NCBI GenBank assembly: GCA_051650305.1
Contig: JBOFIT010000035.1
Span: 1-22,327 of the forward strand
Direction: 5' to 3'
DNA length: 22,327 bases
Source: JBOFDK01 sp051650305
GTDB taxonomy: Bacteria; Bacillota; Clostridia; Lachnospirales; Cellulosilyticaceae
Positions 7,294 through 14,740 of the stretch are shown here, in pieces. Under the pieces are notes generated by a model that saw nothing but the letters and a program-made list of their open reading frames with translations, had not been told where the DNA came from and did no database searches. The first letter of the stretch is position 1. Every line of letters begins with the position of its first letter. Made by a program: the position numbers and the translations under genes.

Positions 7294-9035
7294 CTTTTCC
7301 CTCCTTGATTGCGTCTTTGCATCCATTTATTCATCCCCTCATACGTTAGCCGTACCATCAGATTGATGATTAAGATAATGATACTCATGGCGGCAGCTGG
7401 TGCCACATCCCCTGCATCTTGCATATTTACAATGGCTACTGCAGCAATCTTAATCGTCGGTGCATATAAGAATACTACTGCCGATACAGTAATCATGGCA
7501 TTGACAAAATAATACACAGCCATTTCTACTAATGCTGGCATACACATAGGCAATGTCACTTGTCTAAGTGTCTTATAAAAAGGAATGCCCATGGCATCCG
7601 ATACGGTCTCAAACTCTTTATCTAGCCTCTTTAGCGCAGTCATTGCCGTTGTAAAGGGAACTGAAAAAAAGTGAATTGTATTGGCCAATACCAAAATCCA
7701 TAGCGTTCCATAAATCCCACTCAAAGGATTGATTACCCCATATGAGGTAAACGGTATGTGAAATACTTTTGTATTAAAAAACAGAATAAAGCTTAAGCCA
7801 ATGACAGTCCCTGGTACAGCTAGTGGTGTAATAGCTAAAAAATAAATAAGTTTACGTATACGCTCAAATCCTTTAGTTTTCTCAATGAAATACGCTGTCA
7901 TAAAAGTAATGACAGTGCCTACCCCTGCTGTAAGACCTGCTATACAAAGCGAATTCTTAAAAGCTTTCAAGCCATCCCCTGATGCCACTTTTGTAAAATC
8001 ATAATGTTCTAAAGTAAAGCTTAAATTATAAGGCCAAAGCTTTATAAGCGATGCATACAGCGATACCATGAAGAACCCTATGAGAACCACTGCGATCACA
8101 CTACAAAACACCGTAGCCACCCGATCTGACAATGGATGTTTTTTGATACGATAAGGAATCGCCCTCGAACTCATAGCTGCACTTTGCTTTCTACTTGTCA
8201 CTCTTTCGACAAAAAAAGAAACAATAGCTGGAAATAAGAGGATAATGCCTACAACTGCACCTCTATTAAAATTTTGCTGACCAATCACCTGCTTATACAC
8301 ATCTGTTGCCAGTACATTGTAGTTGCCTCCCACAACGGAAGGGGCACCAAAGTCTGTAAAGCTATAAGTAAAGCAAATAAAAAGTGCACTGATTAATCCA
8401 TACTTCACACTAGGAAGGGTAATAGTAAGCATCTTCCGTAAAGGTGAAGTCCCCATGGTTTCTGCTGCTTCATAAAGCCTATTATCTGCTGCCGAAAAAG
8501 CTACCATCAGAATCGTCGTTGCCACTGGAAAGCAGTAAATACTCTCCGCTATGATGATTCCTACTGGCCCATACAAAGGAATGCCTAGTCCCATGGCTGT
8601 AAAGATGCCTTTATTACCAAAAAGATAGATAAGCGATATCCCTAGTAGCATTGTCGGTGCAAAAAGCGGAAGCATGCCCACATACCTAAAGAAATGCTTC
8701 CATGGTACATTTTTTCTTGATAACACATAAGCAAAAGCAAAGGCTAATGTGACAGAAAAGCACGTGGATACTGTGGCGATAAAAAAGGTATTGGTAATAG
8801 AACGGAGTTGATGGGGGCTACTTAGATAACTGATAAAATGCTGTAGTCCTACAAAGGTGCCATCACTTGCTTGGAACGCCTTTAAGAATAACGTCCCTAG
8901 CGGCAGTATGAGGCAAAGCATCAAAAAAGTAGCTATGCCATAGATAGCACTCCCCCGTATCAATTCCTCTAAAGTCACTGTCGTCGCCCACTTCTTTAGG
9001 CTACTCTTTACTTTCTTTATTTTCTTCTCTTCCAT
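7290..9035 (-). CDS. phnU2: 2-aminoethylphosphonate-type ABC transporter permease, two fused permease domains (PhnU2)
   Basis: A membrane protein of 581 residues with about 12 predicted transmembrane helices and two binding-protein-dependent permease domains in one chain. Each half carries an EAA loop: EAAETMGTSPLRKMLTITLP in the first and ETVSDAMGIPFYKTLRQVTLP in the second. Domain layout and length fit the PhnU2 family of putative 2-aminoethylphosphonate importers (usually about 550 residues) and related iron/thiamin-type permeases. The Lys-rich N-terminal tail (KKIKKVKSSLKK) should be cytoplasmic. Start choice: ATG at 9035 with AGGAGAGAGG just upstream, overlapping the phnT2 stop; a TTG at 9059 inside phnT2 is less likely. 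The substrate is inferred from context. Confidence 0.9.
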   Translation of the reverse strand: MEEKKIKKVKSSLKKWATTVTLEELIRGSAIYGIATFLMLCLILPLGTLFLKAFQASDGTFVGLQHFISYLSSPHQLRSITNTFFIATVSTCFSVTLAFAFAYVLSRKNVPWKHFFRYVGMLPLFAPTMLLGISLIYLFGNKGIFTAMGLGIPLYGPVGIIIAESIYCFPVATTILMVAFSAADNRLYEAAETMGTSPLRKMLTITLPSVKYGLISALFICFTYSFTDFGAPSVVGGNYNVLATDVYKQVIGQQNFNRGAVVGIILLFPAIVSFFVERVTSRKQSAAMSSRAIPYRIKKHPLSDRVATVFCSVIAVVLIGFFMVSLYASLIKLWPYNLSFTLEHYDFTKVASGDGLKAFKNSLCIAGLTAGVGTVITFMTAYFIEKTKGFERIRKLIYFLAITPLAVPGTVIGLSFILFFNTKVFHIPFTSYGVINPLSGIYGTLWILVLANTIHFFSVPFTTAMTALKRLDKEFETVSDAMGIPFYKTLRQVTLPMCMPALVEMAVYYFVNAMITVSAVVFLYAPTIKIAAVAIVNMQDAGDVAPAAAMSIIILIINLMVRLTYEGMNKWMQRRNQGGKR

Positions 9036-9045
9036 GTCCTCTCTC

Positions 9046-10065
9046 CTATTCCTTGTCAAAATGAAGCATATGCTCCTGTGGAATAGTCAGATACATATTA
9101 TCCCCTTCCCGCAATTGCATCTCGGCAAACTGTGTGACTTGTAAGTCAATTAGTAACTTCACGTTGTCTTCTACAAGTTGTGTCCTCGCTGCAATTCTGT
9201 AGTAAGATCCTCTAAACTCTATTTGCTCTACCTTTGCATGTATAGATTCTTTGGTCCATGTATGACTTATCCGTATTTTTTCAGGCCTTATGGCTAAAAC
9301 ATCTTTCTGTATAGGAAGCTTTAATAGTTTCTTCTCACGCTGTATAAAATTAATGGTGCCAATAAAGTCCGCCACAAATAAACTCCTTGGTTGTTCATAG
9401 ATTTGCTCGGGTGTCCCCTCTTGAACGATGGTTGCTTTATTCATGACAATGATGCGATCTGCCATAGTCAGTGCTTCATCTTGGTCATGGGTAACCATAA
9501 TGGTAGTTAGCTTCATACGCTTTTGAATCTCACATATTTGCTGACGCAAACTCAGTCTTACCTTAGCATCTAAGGCAGATAAAGGCTCATCCAGCAGCAG
9601 AAAATCTGGATTGGTCGCAAGGGCTCTTGCTAGAGCGATACGCTGCTGCTCGCCTCCTGATAACTGTAAAGGATACTTATTCATAGCTTCTTTTAGATGA
9701 ATCATCTCAAACAACGCATTGACCTGCTGAGTCAACGAGGCATTGCTTACTTTTTTATTGCGAAGTCCATAAGCGACATTTTCATAAGCCGTTAAATTGG
9801 GAAACAATGCATAGGATTGAAACATAATGCCATACTTTCTCTTTGCTGGTGGCATATGTGTCACATCGTTATCATTAATATAAATCTTGCCTTCGTTTGG
9901 CTTATCAAGGCCTGCTATAAGCCTTAACAAAGTGGACTTTCCACATCCTGATGGACCTAGCAAACATACAAACTCACCTTTGTTAATAGTCATGCTCACT
10001 TTATGTAATGCTTGATTCTTATCATAAGACTTGCTGACTTCTTCTACTTTAAGACTAACGCTCAT
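9046..10065 (-). CDS. phnT2: 2-aminoethylphosphonate-type ABC transporter ATP-binding protein (PhnT2)
   Basis: A 339-residue importer ATPase. It has Walker A GPSGCGKST (about 38-46), Q-loop, signature LSGGEQQRIALARAL, Walker B FLLLDEPLSALD and the switch histidine in VTHDQDEALTMADR. The C-terminal third (from about 235) is the TOBE-like regulatory domain found in PotA/FbpC/PhnT ATPases (AIRPEKIRI). It lies between the binding protein and the fused permease, the usual phnS2-T2-U2 order. GGGAG precedes its ATG by 7-8 nt and starts at the end of the binding-protein gene. It powers phosphonate uptake for the downstream lyase; the exact substrate is inferred. Confidence 0.92.
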   Translation of the reverse strand: MSVSLKVEEVSKSYDKNQALHKVSMTINKGEFVCLLGPSGCGKSTLLRLIAGLDKPNEGKIYINDNDVTHMPPAKRKYGIMFQSYALFPNLTAYENVAYGLRNKKVSNASLTQQVNALFEMIHLKEAMNKYPLQLSGGEQQRIALARALATNPDFLLLDEPLSALDAKVRLSLRQQICEIQKRMKLTTIMVTHDQDEALTMADRIIVMNKATIVQEGTPEQIYEQPRSLFVADFIGTINFIQREKKLLKLPIQKDVLAIRPEKIRISHTWTKESIHAKVEQIEFRGSYYRIAARTQLVEDNVKLLIDLQVTQFAEMQLREGDNMYLTIPQEHMLHFDKE

Positions 10066-10076
10066 GATTCCACTCC

Positions 10077-11141
10077 CTACTCCTTTGAGGCACTTTTGCC
10101 ATCATATCGCTTGCTCCACTCATCTAAAATGGCATCCCTATTCTTTGCTGCCCAATTAAAATCATTGGGCTTAATCAATTGGTCCACAGGATTTCCTTCA
10201 TATCCCGCTGGCATATTCCCTTCTGTACCAATGGCTACTATAGGATAATTCGTCCCATACTTCACCATCACCTCATCAGAGATTGCCCAGTCTAGAAATG
10301 TCTTTGCAATGGCTTTTGTCTCGTCCCGTTTAATCAGTGCATTAGCTTCTAAATCCCATCCTGAACCTTCCTCTGGGAATACTGCTTCTGCAATGGTGCT
10401 TCCCACTTCATTTGCTGACTTGATACAACGATACCCAAAGGAAACGCCGATGCCATACTCACCCGTTGCAGCCATCTTTGCTGGCTGTGAACCTGAATGT
10501 AGATATACCGCCACATTGTCATGAAGCTTATCTAGGTACGCCCAGCCTTCTTCCTCTCCCATCAGTTGTAAGACACCGTTAACAGTAAGGAGTCCTGTAC
10601 CTGAAGATGCTGGATTACTCATGGCGATTAAACCTTTATACTTAGGATCGATTAGATCTTCATAAGACGTAGGGACTGTATCGATTCCCTTTGATTCAAG
10701 TACTTCTTTATTAACCAAGAAAGCTGTCTCCCATGCATCGATTCCTACCCATTTAGGCACCGCACTACTATCCTTAAATTCAGGCAGTATACGCTCCACG
10801 CCTTCTGGTGCGTAAGCCTCTAACATCCCTTCTTGATCAAGCACAAGTAAGCTGGTGGCTGATAATCCCCATACCACATCTGCTACTGGGTTATCTTTCT
10901 CCGCAAGTAACTTCGAAGTAATGACTCCTGTGGAATCCCTTGTGATATTCACTTGTACAGAAGGATACTGTGCTTTAAACCCTTCTAGATAATCATTCAC
11001 TTGATCATCCTCAAGTGCTGTATAAATATTAAGTTCCTTCTCATTGCCTTTCTTTCCTTGTTCCGCTGTTGTCGTCGTACATCCTGTTAATAACTGCATA
11101 GACATTGTTGCTACTGTTATGAATACTAACCATTTTTTCAT
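10077..11141 (-). CDS. phnS2: Phosphonate ABC transporter substrate-binding lipoprotein (PhnS2-like)
   Basis: A 354-residue extracellular binding protein. A lipoprotein signal peptide runs MKKWLVFITVATMSMQLL-TGC with the lipid-attachment Cys21, followed by a Thr/Lys-rich linker. The mature part (LNIYTALEDDQ, then DVVWGLSA) is of the periplasmic-binding type II family used by iron(III), thiamin and 2-aminoethylphosphonate importers; position next to phnT2, phnU2 and phnGHIJKML points to phosphonate. Start choice: the ATG at 11141 has AAGGAG about 8 nt upstream, whereas an in-frame GTG at 11150 lies within that site. It is the first gene after the proposed Pho-box promoter, so it should be the most strongly expressed gene of the operon. 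Confidence 0.92.
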   Translation of the reverse strand: MKKWLVFITVATMSMQLLTGCTTTTAEQGKKGNEKELNIYTALEDDQVNDYLEGFKAQYPSVQVNITRDSTGVITSKLLAEKDNPVADVVWGLSATSLLVLDQEGMLEAYAPEGVERILPEFKDSSAVPKWVGIDAWETAFLVNKEVLESKGIDTVPTSYEDLIDPKYKGLIAMSNPASSGTGLLTVNGVLQLMGEEEGWAYLDKLHDNVAVYLHSGSQPAKMAATGEYGIGVSFGYRCIKSANEVGSTIAEAVFPEEGSGWDLEANALIKRDETKAIAKTFLDWAISDEVMVKYGTNYPIVAIGTEGNMPAGYEGNPVDQLIKPNDFNWAAKNRDAILDEWSKRYDGKSASKE

Positions 11142-11178
11142 GGTACTCACTCCTTACATTCATTTAGATTACAGCCTC

Positions 11179-11207
11179 ATTATAGCTTGTCGCCAAGTTT
11201 GCAGGCG
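11179..11207 (-). promoter_or_regulatory. Predicted phn operon promoter
   Basis: On the minus strand a perfect TATAAT (11179-11184) lies about 40 bp before the phnS2 ATG. At 17 bp spacing the -35 position reads CGCCTG, a very poor match to TTGACA. A perfect -10 with no usable -35, directly next to repeated hexamers, is the layout of an activator-dependent promoter. The start point would be near 11172. Confidence 0.6.
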
Positions 11208-11253
11208 TTAAGCTTGTGTTAAGAAATCCCCTCTCCCTTAACATAGACTTAAC
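11207..11253. promoter_or_regulatory. Two inverted pairs of TTAACA-type direct repeats upstream of phnS2 (candidate Pho boxes)
   Basis: Minus-strand reading toward phnS2 gives TTAACA-N5-TTAACG (about 11206-11222). The plus strand gives TTAACA-N5-TTAACA (about 11238-11254). Each pair repeats at 11 bp, one helical turn, and the pairs face opposite ways around a 13-bp centre; seen as GTTAAG units they make a 47-bp dyad. The first pair covers about -35 to -51 of the predicted promoter and the second about -65 to -81. Bacillus subtilis PhoP recognises TT(A/C/T)ACA repeats with about 5-bp spacing, so PhoP activation under phosphate starvation is the best guess. The alternative is an operator for the neighbouring GntR protein. 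Confidence 0.6.
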
Positions 11254-11259
11254 ACACAC

Positions 11260-11964
11260 CTATCCCAACTTATACTTAAAACAATCTCCACGGTACTTGA
11301 TCTGTGTGTATTCTAATACCTGCTTTGACACTTGATCTCTGCATCGTCCCTCTACAGTAAGAAGCGGGACCATCCCCAAGCATCCAAACACTTTACGTTC
11401 CTGCTCACTCCCATAGGCTACACTTAAGGTACTGGGCTCATCAGCAAATGTATCAAAGCCTTTCCGTGCATAGTACGCAAACATGGACAAAATCTCCTTT
11501 CCCTCTATTGCAATCTCCGGAAATACAGACTGGGCCACGTAAGAGATATGAATCGCCACACACATGTCATCCACACGACGCTCACGTACGATTTTATAGA
11601 CACAATCCTCCTCTGGTATCTCTAGCCTCTCGTAGATACGCTTATTGTACGCGATGGGTTTACACCCTCTATTTCTTGATACTAACGGATACCCTTGGCT
11701 CTTCATTTTACTCGTAAAACTCTCATTCCCCGTTAACACTAAGTCTAGAGGTGCCATCCGCTTACACACATAACGCCCCTTCCCTTGCTTTGAATAGCTA
11801 TAGCCCATTTGCTCTAGCTTTTCATAAACCCGCCTCACACTTATCCTTGGTAAATCATATTTTCTTGCAAGTTCATTTTCTGATGGTAATTGATCTTCTG
11901 CCTTATACCTTCCCCTCTTGATTTGTAGAATCAATACATCTATCAATTCACTCTCTGCAACCAT
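11260..11964 (-). CDS. GntR-family transcriptional regulator with UTRA domain (PhnF-like)
   Basis: A 234-residue HutC-type GntR regulator. Residues 1-68 form the winged helix (LPSENELARKYDLPRISVRRVYEKLEQMGYSYSKQGKGRYV). Residues from about 85 form a UTRA ligand-binding domain (YKIVRERRVDDMCVAIHISYV, then the late VEGRCRDQVSKQVLEYTQIKYRGD typical of that fold). It lies immediately upstream of the phn operon on the same strand, as PhnF does in several phosphonate loci, so it probably controls uptake and lyase genes in response to a phosphonate or pathway intermediate. GAGGAGG with a GAAGG run precedes the ATG. No terminator is seen before phnS2, so some read-through into the operon is possible. 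Ligand and operator are unknown. Confidence 0.9.
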   Translation of the reverse strand: MVAESELIDVLILQIKRGRYKAEDQLPSENELARKYDLPRISVRRVYEKLEQMGYSYSKQGKGRYVCKRMAPLDLVLTGNESFTSKMKSQGYPLVSRNRGCKPIAYNKRIYERLEIPEEDCVYKIVRERRVDDMCVAIHISYVAQSVFPEIAIEGKEILSMFAYYARKGFDTFADEPSTLSVAYGSEQERKVFGCLGMVPLLTVEGRCRDQVSKQVLEYTQIKYRGDCFKYKLG

Positions 11965-12005
11965 CCTTCTTCCTCCTCTTTGTAGTCTTCGTATTGCTTT
12001 ATCCT

Positions 12006-12044
12006 ATCAAAGCGGCATTAAATGAAGGTTAAATCTGAATTAAA
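12006..12044 (-). promoter_or_regulatory. Four TTTAAT-type repeats at 11-bp period upstream of the gntR gene
   Basis: On the minus strand four hexamers TTTAAT, TTTAAC, TTTAAT and TTTGAT follow one another with exactly 5 bp between each. The last ends 41 bp before the gntR ATG. Four direct repeats at one helical turn is the classic PhoP/PhoB-type arrangement, but the hexamers match the B. subtilis consensus only in part, and the stretch is A/T-rich. No convincing -10 hexamer was found downstream. The first repeat overlaps the outer edge of the terminator stem at 12038-12097. Confidence 0.45.
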
Positions 12045-12097
12045 TATAAAACACCTGTACAAAAGACATGCCTTGTACAGGTGTTTTATATTTAATC
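12038..12097 (-). terminator. Long perfect-stem terminator after the coiled-coil gene
   Basis: A 25-bp perfect inverted repeat (12038-12062 and 12073-12097) with a 10-base loop lies 11 bp past the stop of the 433-residue gene. On the minus strand the G/C-containing core ACCTGTACA/TGTACAGGT is followed by TTTTATATTT, a normal intrinsic terminator. The outer A/T pairs are symmetrical, so it could also stop transcription coming from the left. It separates the coiled-coil gene from the phosphonate locus. Confidence 0.85.
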
Positions 12098-12108
12098 TAT
12101 GTTGTGGC

Positions 12109-13410
12109 TTATGCCTCTTCTACTACTTCCAGATGGATAATCTTTACTTTCTCTGACGGATCTTCTGCCACTTCATAAACTAAGATCCCTACATCATTAT
12201 TGCTATAGCTAAATAAGAAGTAATGCAGTGTCTTACTTTCTAGTAGACACTTATACTTTTCATCAAGATAGTCATCTATCTCTCGCCAGCCCATCGCCTT
12301 CTTATCCACCATCTGATGAAGCTCCATCAGCACACGTTCACAGTCGCGTATTTCCCCTTCACTTGCTAGATGCTTCATGGATTCTGAGCATTTTGGTTCA
12401 AAGCTAAAGTCATGGTATACTTCTTCCCACTTTGTCTCACGTTCTTTAAGCCTTGCTTCACTTGCCTCTTGTAGCTTCTTAGTGGTCACTTCTTTTTCTA
12501 TCAGTGCTTTTTCCACTTCTTTGGTTAAGCTTTCATTATCCTTCTTCCATCTATCCCTATAAAGCTCAGCACTTTTCACTTCTTCCTTACTCATCTTAAG
12601 CATACGCTCATAACTATTAATCTGAGTGTTTTTCATAGCTATTTCTTTTTCTGCTACTTCTTTTGCCACTTTTTCTTGTAGTTTCTGGATAGCCTCTTGA
12701 AGTGATGCTTGATGATGCTCTTCTTCTTCGATAAACTTATTTTTCGCTGCAATACGCTGATTGTTTTCGAAGAGCTTTTGGATGGCCACATCATAGGTTG
12801 CTGTATTTTTCTCATGTTGCTGATTTAACTTTTGGTGTGCTTGTATCAAGTCTTTCTTACCTTGAGACTCTATGAAGCTTGGTAAGTCAGCATCTTTTAC
12901 TGTAAATGACTTCCCATAAGCTTCTGCACTAGTAGCTATAAACTGTACTAAAAGGTACTTCACCATCTTTACAGGCTCTTTCTCTGCGCGGTAGTACTTG
13001 GTGATCCAGTCTGCTTTTTGAGATGGCAAAAGCTCTTCTTTTAAATTGTAGATTTCCGCAGCGTCATTAATGACCGCTACTGAAAGCACTTCTTCAGATA
13101 CATCCCCTACTAACCCACATCTATCTGCTAAAAGCCCCTTAAGCTCTAGCTCCAGACGTTCTCTTGGATGCTCTTCTCTCGCCAACTTATGCTGCTGTAG
13201 GGCTTCATCTATAGCAAACCCTTCTGGTTCTTGCAAAGGTTGACGCTTCATAAGTCCTGTCACCACATGGGTGGCTTTGACCAAGCGCTTCGCTACTTTA
13301 TACCCCGCATCTTTATATACATTAGCCACTGTGAAAACTTCAAACAGTGCTAATTGCTCTCTTACTTGTTCATCTGAAAGTTGTTTCATTGCTTCAAATA
13401 AATTTGTCAA
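12109..13410 (-). CDS. Unrecognised 433-residue protein with central coiled coil
   Basis: I do not recognise this family. Residues 1-180 are a mixed, mainly helical N-terminal region. Residues about 183-335 are strongly charged, Lys/Glu/Gln-rich and very likely a long coiled coil. Residues 336-433 look like a small separate C-terminal domain ending in strand-like VGILVYEVAE and VKIIHLEVVEEA. No signal peptide, membrane helix, Walker motif or metal-binding cluster is visible, so it is probably a cytoplasmic structural or scaffold protein. The start is an unusual TTG, supported by AAGGAGA 9-10 nt upstream; the first internal ATG (codon 8) is too far from that site. A promoter at 13460-13488 and the terminator at 12038-12097 make it monocistronic. 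Function unknown. Confidence 0.8.
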   Translation of the reverse strand: MTNLFEAMKQLSDEQVREQLALFEVFTVANVYKDAGYKVAKRLVKATHVVTGLMKRQPLQEPEGFAIDEALQQHKLAREEHPRERLELELKGLLADRCGLVGDVSEEVLSVAVINDAAEIYNLKEELLPSQKADWITKYYRAEKEPVKMVKYLLVQFIATSAEAYGKSFTVKDADLPSFIESQGKKDLIQAHQKLNQQHEKNTATYDVAIQKLFENNQRIAAKNKFIEEEEHHQASLQEAIQKLQEKVAKEVAEKEIAMKNTQINSYERMLKMSKEEVKSAELYRDRWKKDNESLTKEVEKALIEKEVTTKKLQEASEARLKERETKWEEVYHDFSFEPKCSESMKHLASEGEIRDCERVLMELHQMVDKKAMGWREIDDYLDEKYKCLLESKTLHYFLFSYSNNDVGILVYEVAEDPSEKVKIIHLEVVEEA

Positions 13411-13459
13411 AATCGTAGTCTCCTTCTTCCCTCTTGCTTATCGTTCTAGGATACTTACA

Positions 13460-13488
13460 ATTTTAACATTTTTTTACTCTTATGACAC
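13460..13488 (-). promoter_or_regulatory. Predicted promoter of the coiled-coil gene
   Basis: On the minus strand GTGTCA (13483-13488) is followed after 17 bp by TAAAAT (13460-13465), with TGT directly before the -10 as in an extended -10 promoter. It lies 50 bp before the TTG start, between patB and the coiled-coil gene. I see no strong terminator for the patB end in the same gap. Confidence 0.5.
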
Positions 13489-13525
13489 CAGTTTAACTTA
13501 CAATCTTTCTATTTTCTCTTTTAAT

Positions 13526-14704
13526 CTACTGAAAAGCATCAGCTATCTTCTTTAATGCTTCTGTTAAAATACTTCTAGGACATGCAAGATTGATACGCTG
13601 AAAACCTTTGCCTGCTTCTCCAAAAAGCCCCCCTTTATCCAACCATACCCCAGCTTCATAGATCATACGCCAGTCTAAGTCTTCATCACTTAATCCATAT
13701 GCCCTAAAATCCAACCACATCAGATACGTCCCTTCTAAGTCCACCACCTTGACTTTAGGCATTCTTTCTTCTATAAAGGCTTTTGCATAGTTTGCATTTG
13801 CCGCGATGTACTGAATCACTGCATCTAACCACTCCGCTCCGTCTCTATACGCTGCTTCACATGCTACCAGGCCAGCTCCATTCAATTGACTGTAGCCTGA
13901 TGCCCGCATTTGCTGTTTGAACTTCTCTCTCAGTTTAGTTGATGCAATCCATATATTAGCTACTTGTAACCCTGCTATATTAAAAGATTTACTAGGCGAT
14001 GTACATATAATGCTAATGTCTTCATATGCTTTTTGGACACGTGTAAAAACAGTATGTGTTCCTTTAAAAGTAAAGTCTGCATGAATCTCATCACTTACGA
14101 CGATGACTTGATGTTTAAGACAAATCTCCCCTACCCTTAGGAGCTCTTCTTCCGTCCATACCCTACCTACAGGATTGTGGGGGCTACATAGCACGAATAC
14201 TTTGACATGCTGAGTGATTATTTGCCTTTCAAAGTCCTCAAGGTCCATGCTATAGTGACCCTTTTCATCTTGCTGCAGTGTATTGACTACCAGTTTACGC
14301 TGATTGTCTTGTATCACCTCACTAAAAGGATAATACACAGGCTGTTGAATCATCACCGCCTCACCTGCTTGCGTATACGCACGTATCGCCATTACCAGTG
14401 CATACACAATACCTGGCGTCTTTACGAGCCACTCTTCTTGCACTTCCCATTCATAGCGCTTTGCCATCCATGCTTTGACCACTTCGAAATAGCTTGCTTC
14501 TGGCTCACTATAGCCGTAGATACCATGGTTATTCATCTTCTCTAAGTCTTCAAGGATGTAGGAGGACGTCTTAAAATCCATATCTGCCACCCACAATGGT
14601 AGAATCCCCTTAGGCTTGCCTCTTTGTACTGCAAAATCATATTTAAGACTTCTCGTATGGCTCCTATCAATTACTGTATCAAAATCAAGATTTTTTTCAC
14701 CCAT
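13526..14704 (-). CDS. patB: PatB/MalY-type PLP-dependent C-S beta-lyase
   Basis: A 392-residue fold-type I PLP enzyme of the MalY/PatB branch. The family N-terminus is KYDFAVQRGKPKGILPLWVADMDF; HNPVGRVW supplies the substrate-carboxylate region; SDEIHADF holds the cofactor-binding Asp205; SPSKSFNIAGLQ contains the Schiff-base Lys239; and the C-terminal RINLACPR carries the carboxylate-binding Arg. These enzymes cleave cystathionine or cysteine S-conjugates to a thiol (homocysteine, others), pyruvate and ammonia. AAAGGAGG sits before the ATG and the gene follows the other PLP enzyme by 36 bp, as the last gene of the sulfur operon. Whether the true substrate is cystathionine or another thioether cannot be read from sequence. 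Confidence 0.9.
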   Translation of the reverse strand: MGEKNLDFDTVIDRSHTRSLKYDFAVQRGKPKGILPLWVADMDFKTSSYILEDLEKMNNHGIYGYSEPEASYFEVVKAWMAKRYEWEVQEEWLVKTPGIVYALVMAIRAYTQAGEAVMIQQPVYYPFSEVIQDNQRKLVVNTLQQDEKGHYSMDLEDFERQIITQHVKVFVLCSPHNPVGRVWTEEELLRVGEICLKHQVIVVSDEIHADFTFKGTHTVFTRVQKAYEDISIICTSPSKSFNIAGLQVANIWIASTKLREKFKQQMRASGYSQLNGAGLVACEAAYRDGAEWLDAVIQYIAANANYAKAFIEERMPKVKVVDLEGTYLMWLDFRAYGLSDEDLDWRMIYEAGVWLDKGGLFGEAGKGFQRINLACPRSILTEALKKIADAFQ

Positions 14705-14740
14705 CTGTTGGTTTCCTCCTTTACCCTTTTACTTGAGTCT

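Noticed and set aside
9036..9059. TTG start at 9059 for the fused permease
   Set aside because: It lies inside phnT2 without a proper ribosome site; the ATG at 9035 has AGGAGAGAGG directly upstream.
11217..11243. Small hairpin TGTTAAG...CTTAACA as a gntR terminator
   Set aside because: The stem is only 7 bp with a 13-base loop and no T-run follows. The repeated GTTAAG units fit protein binding better.
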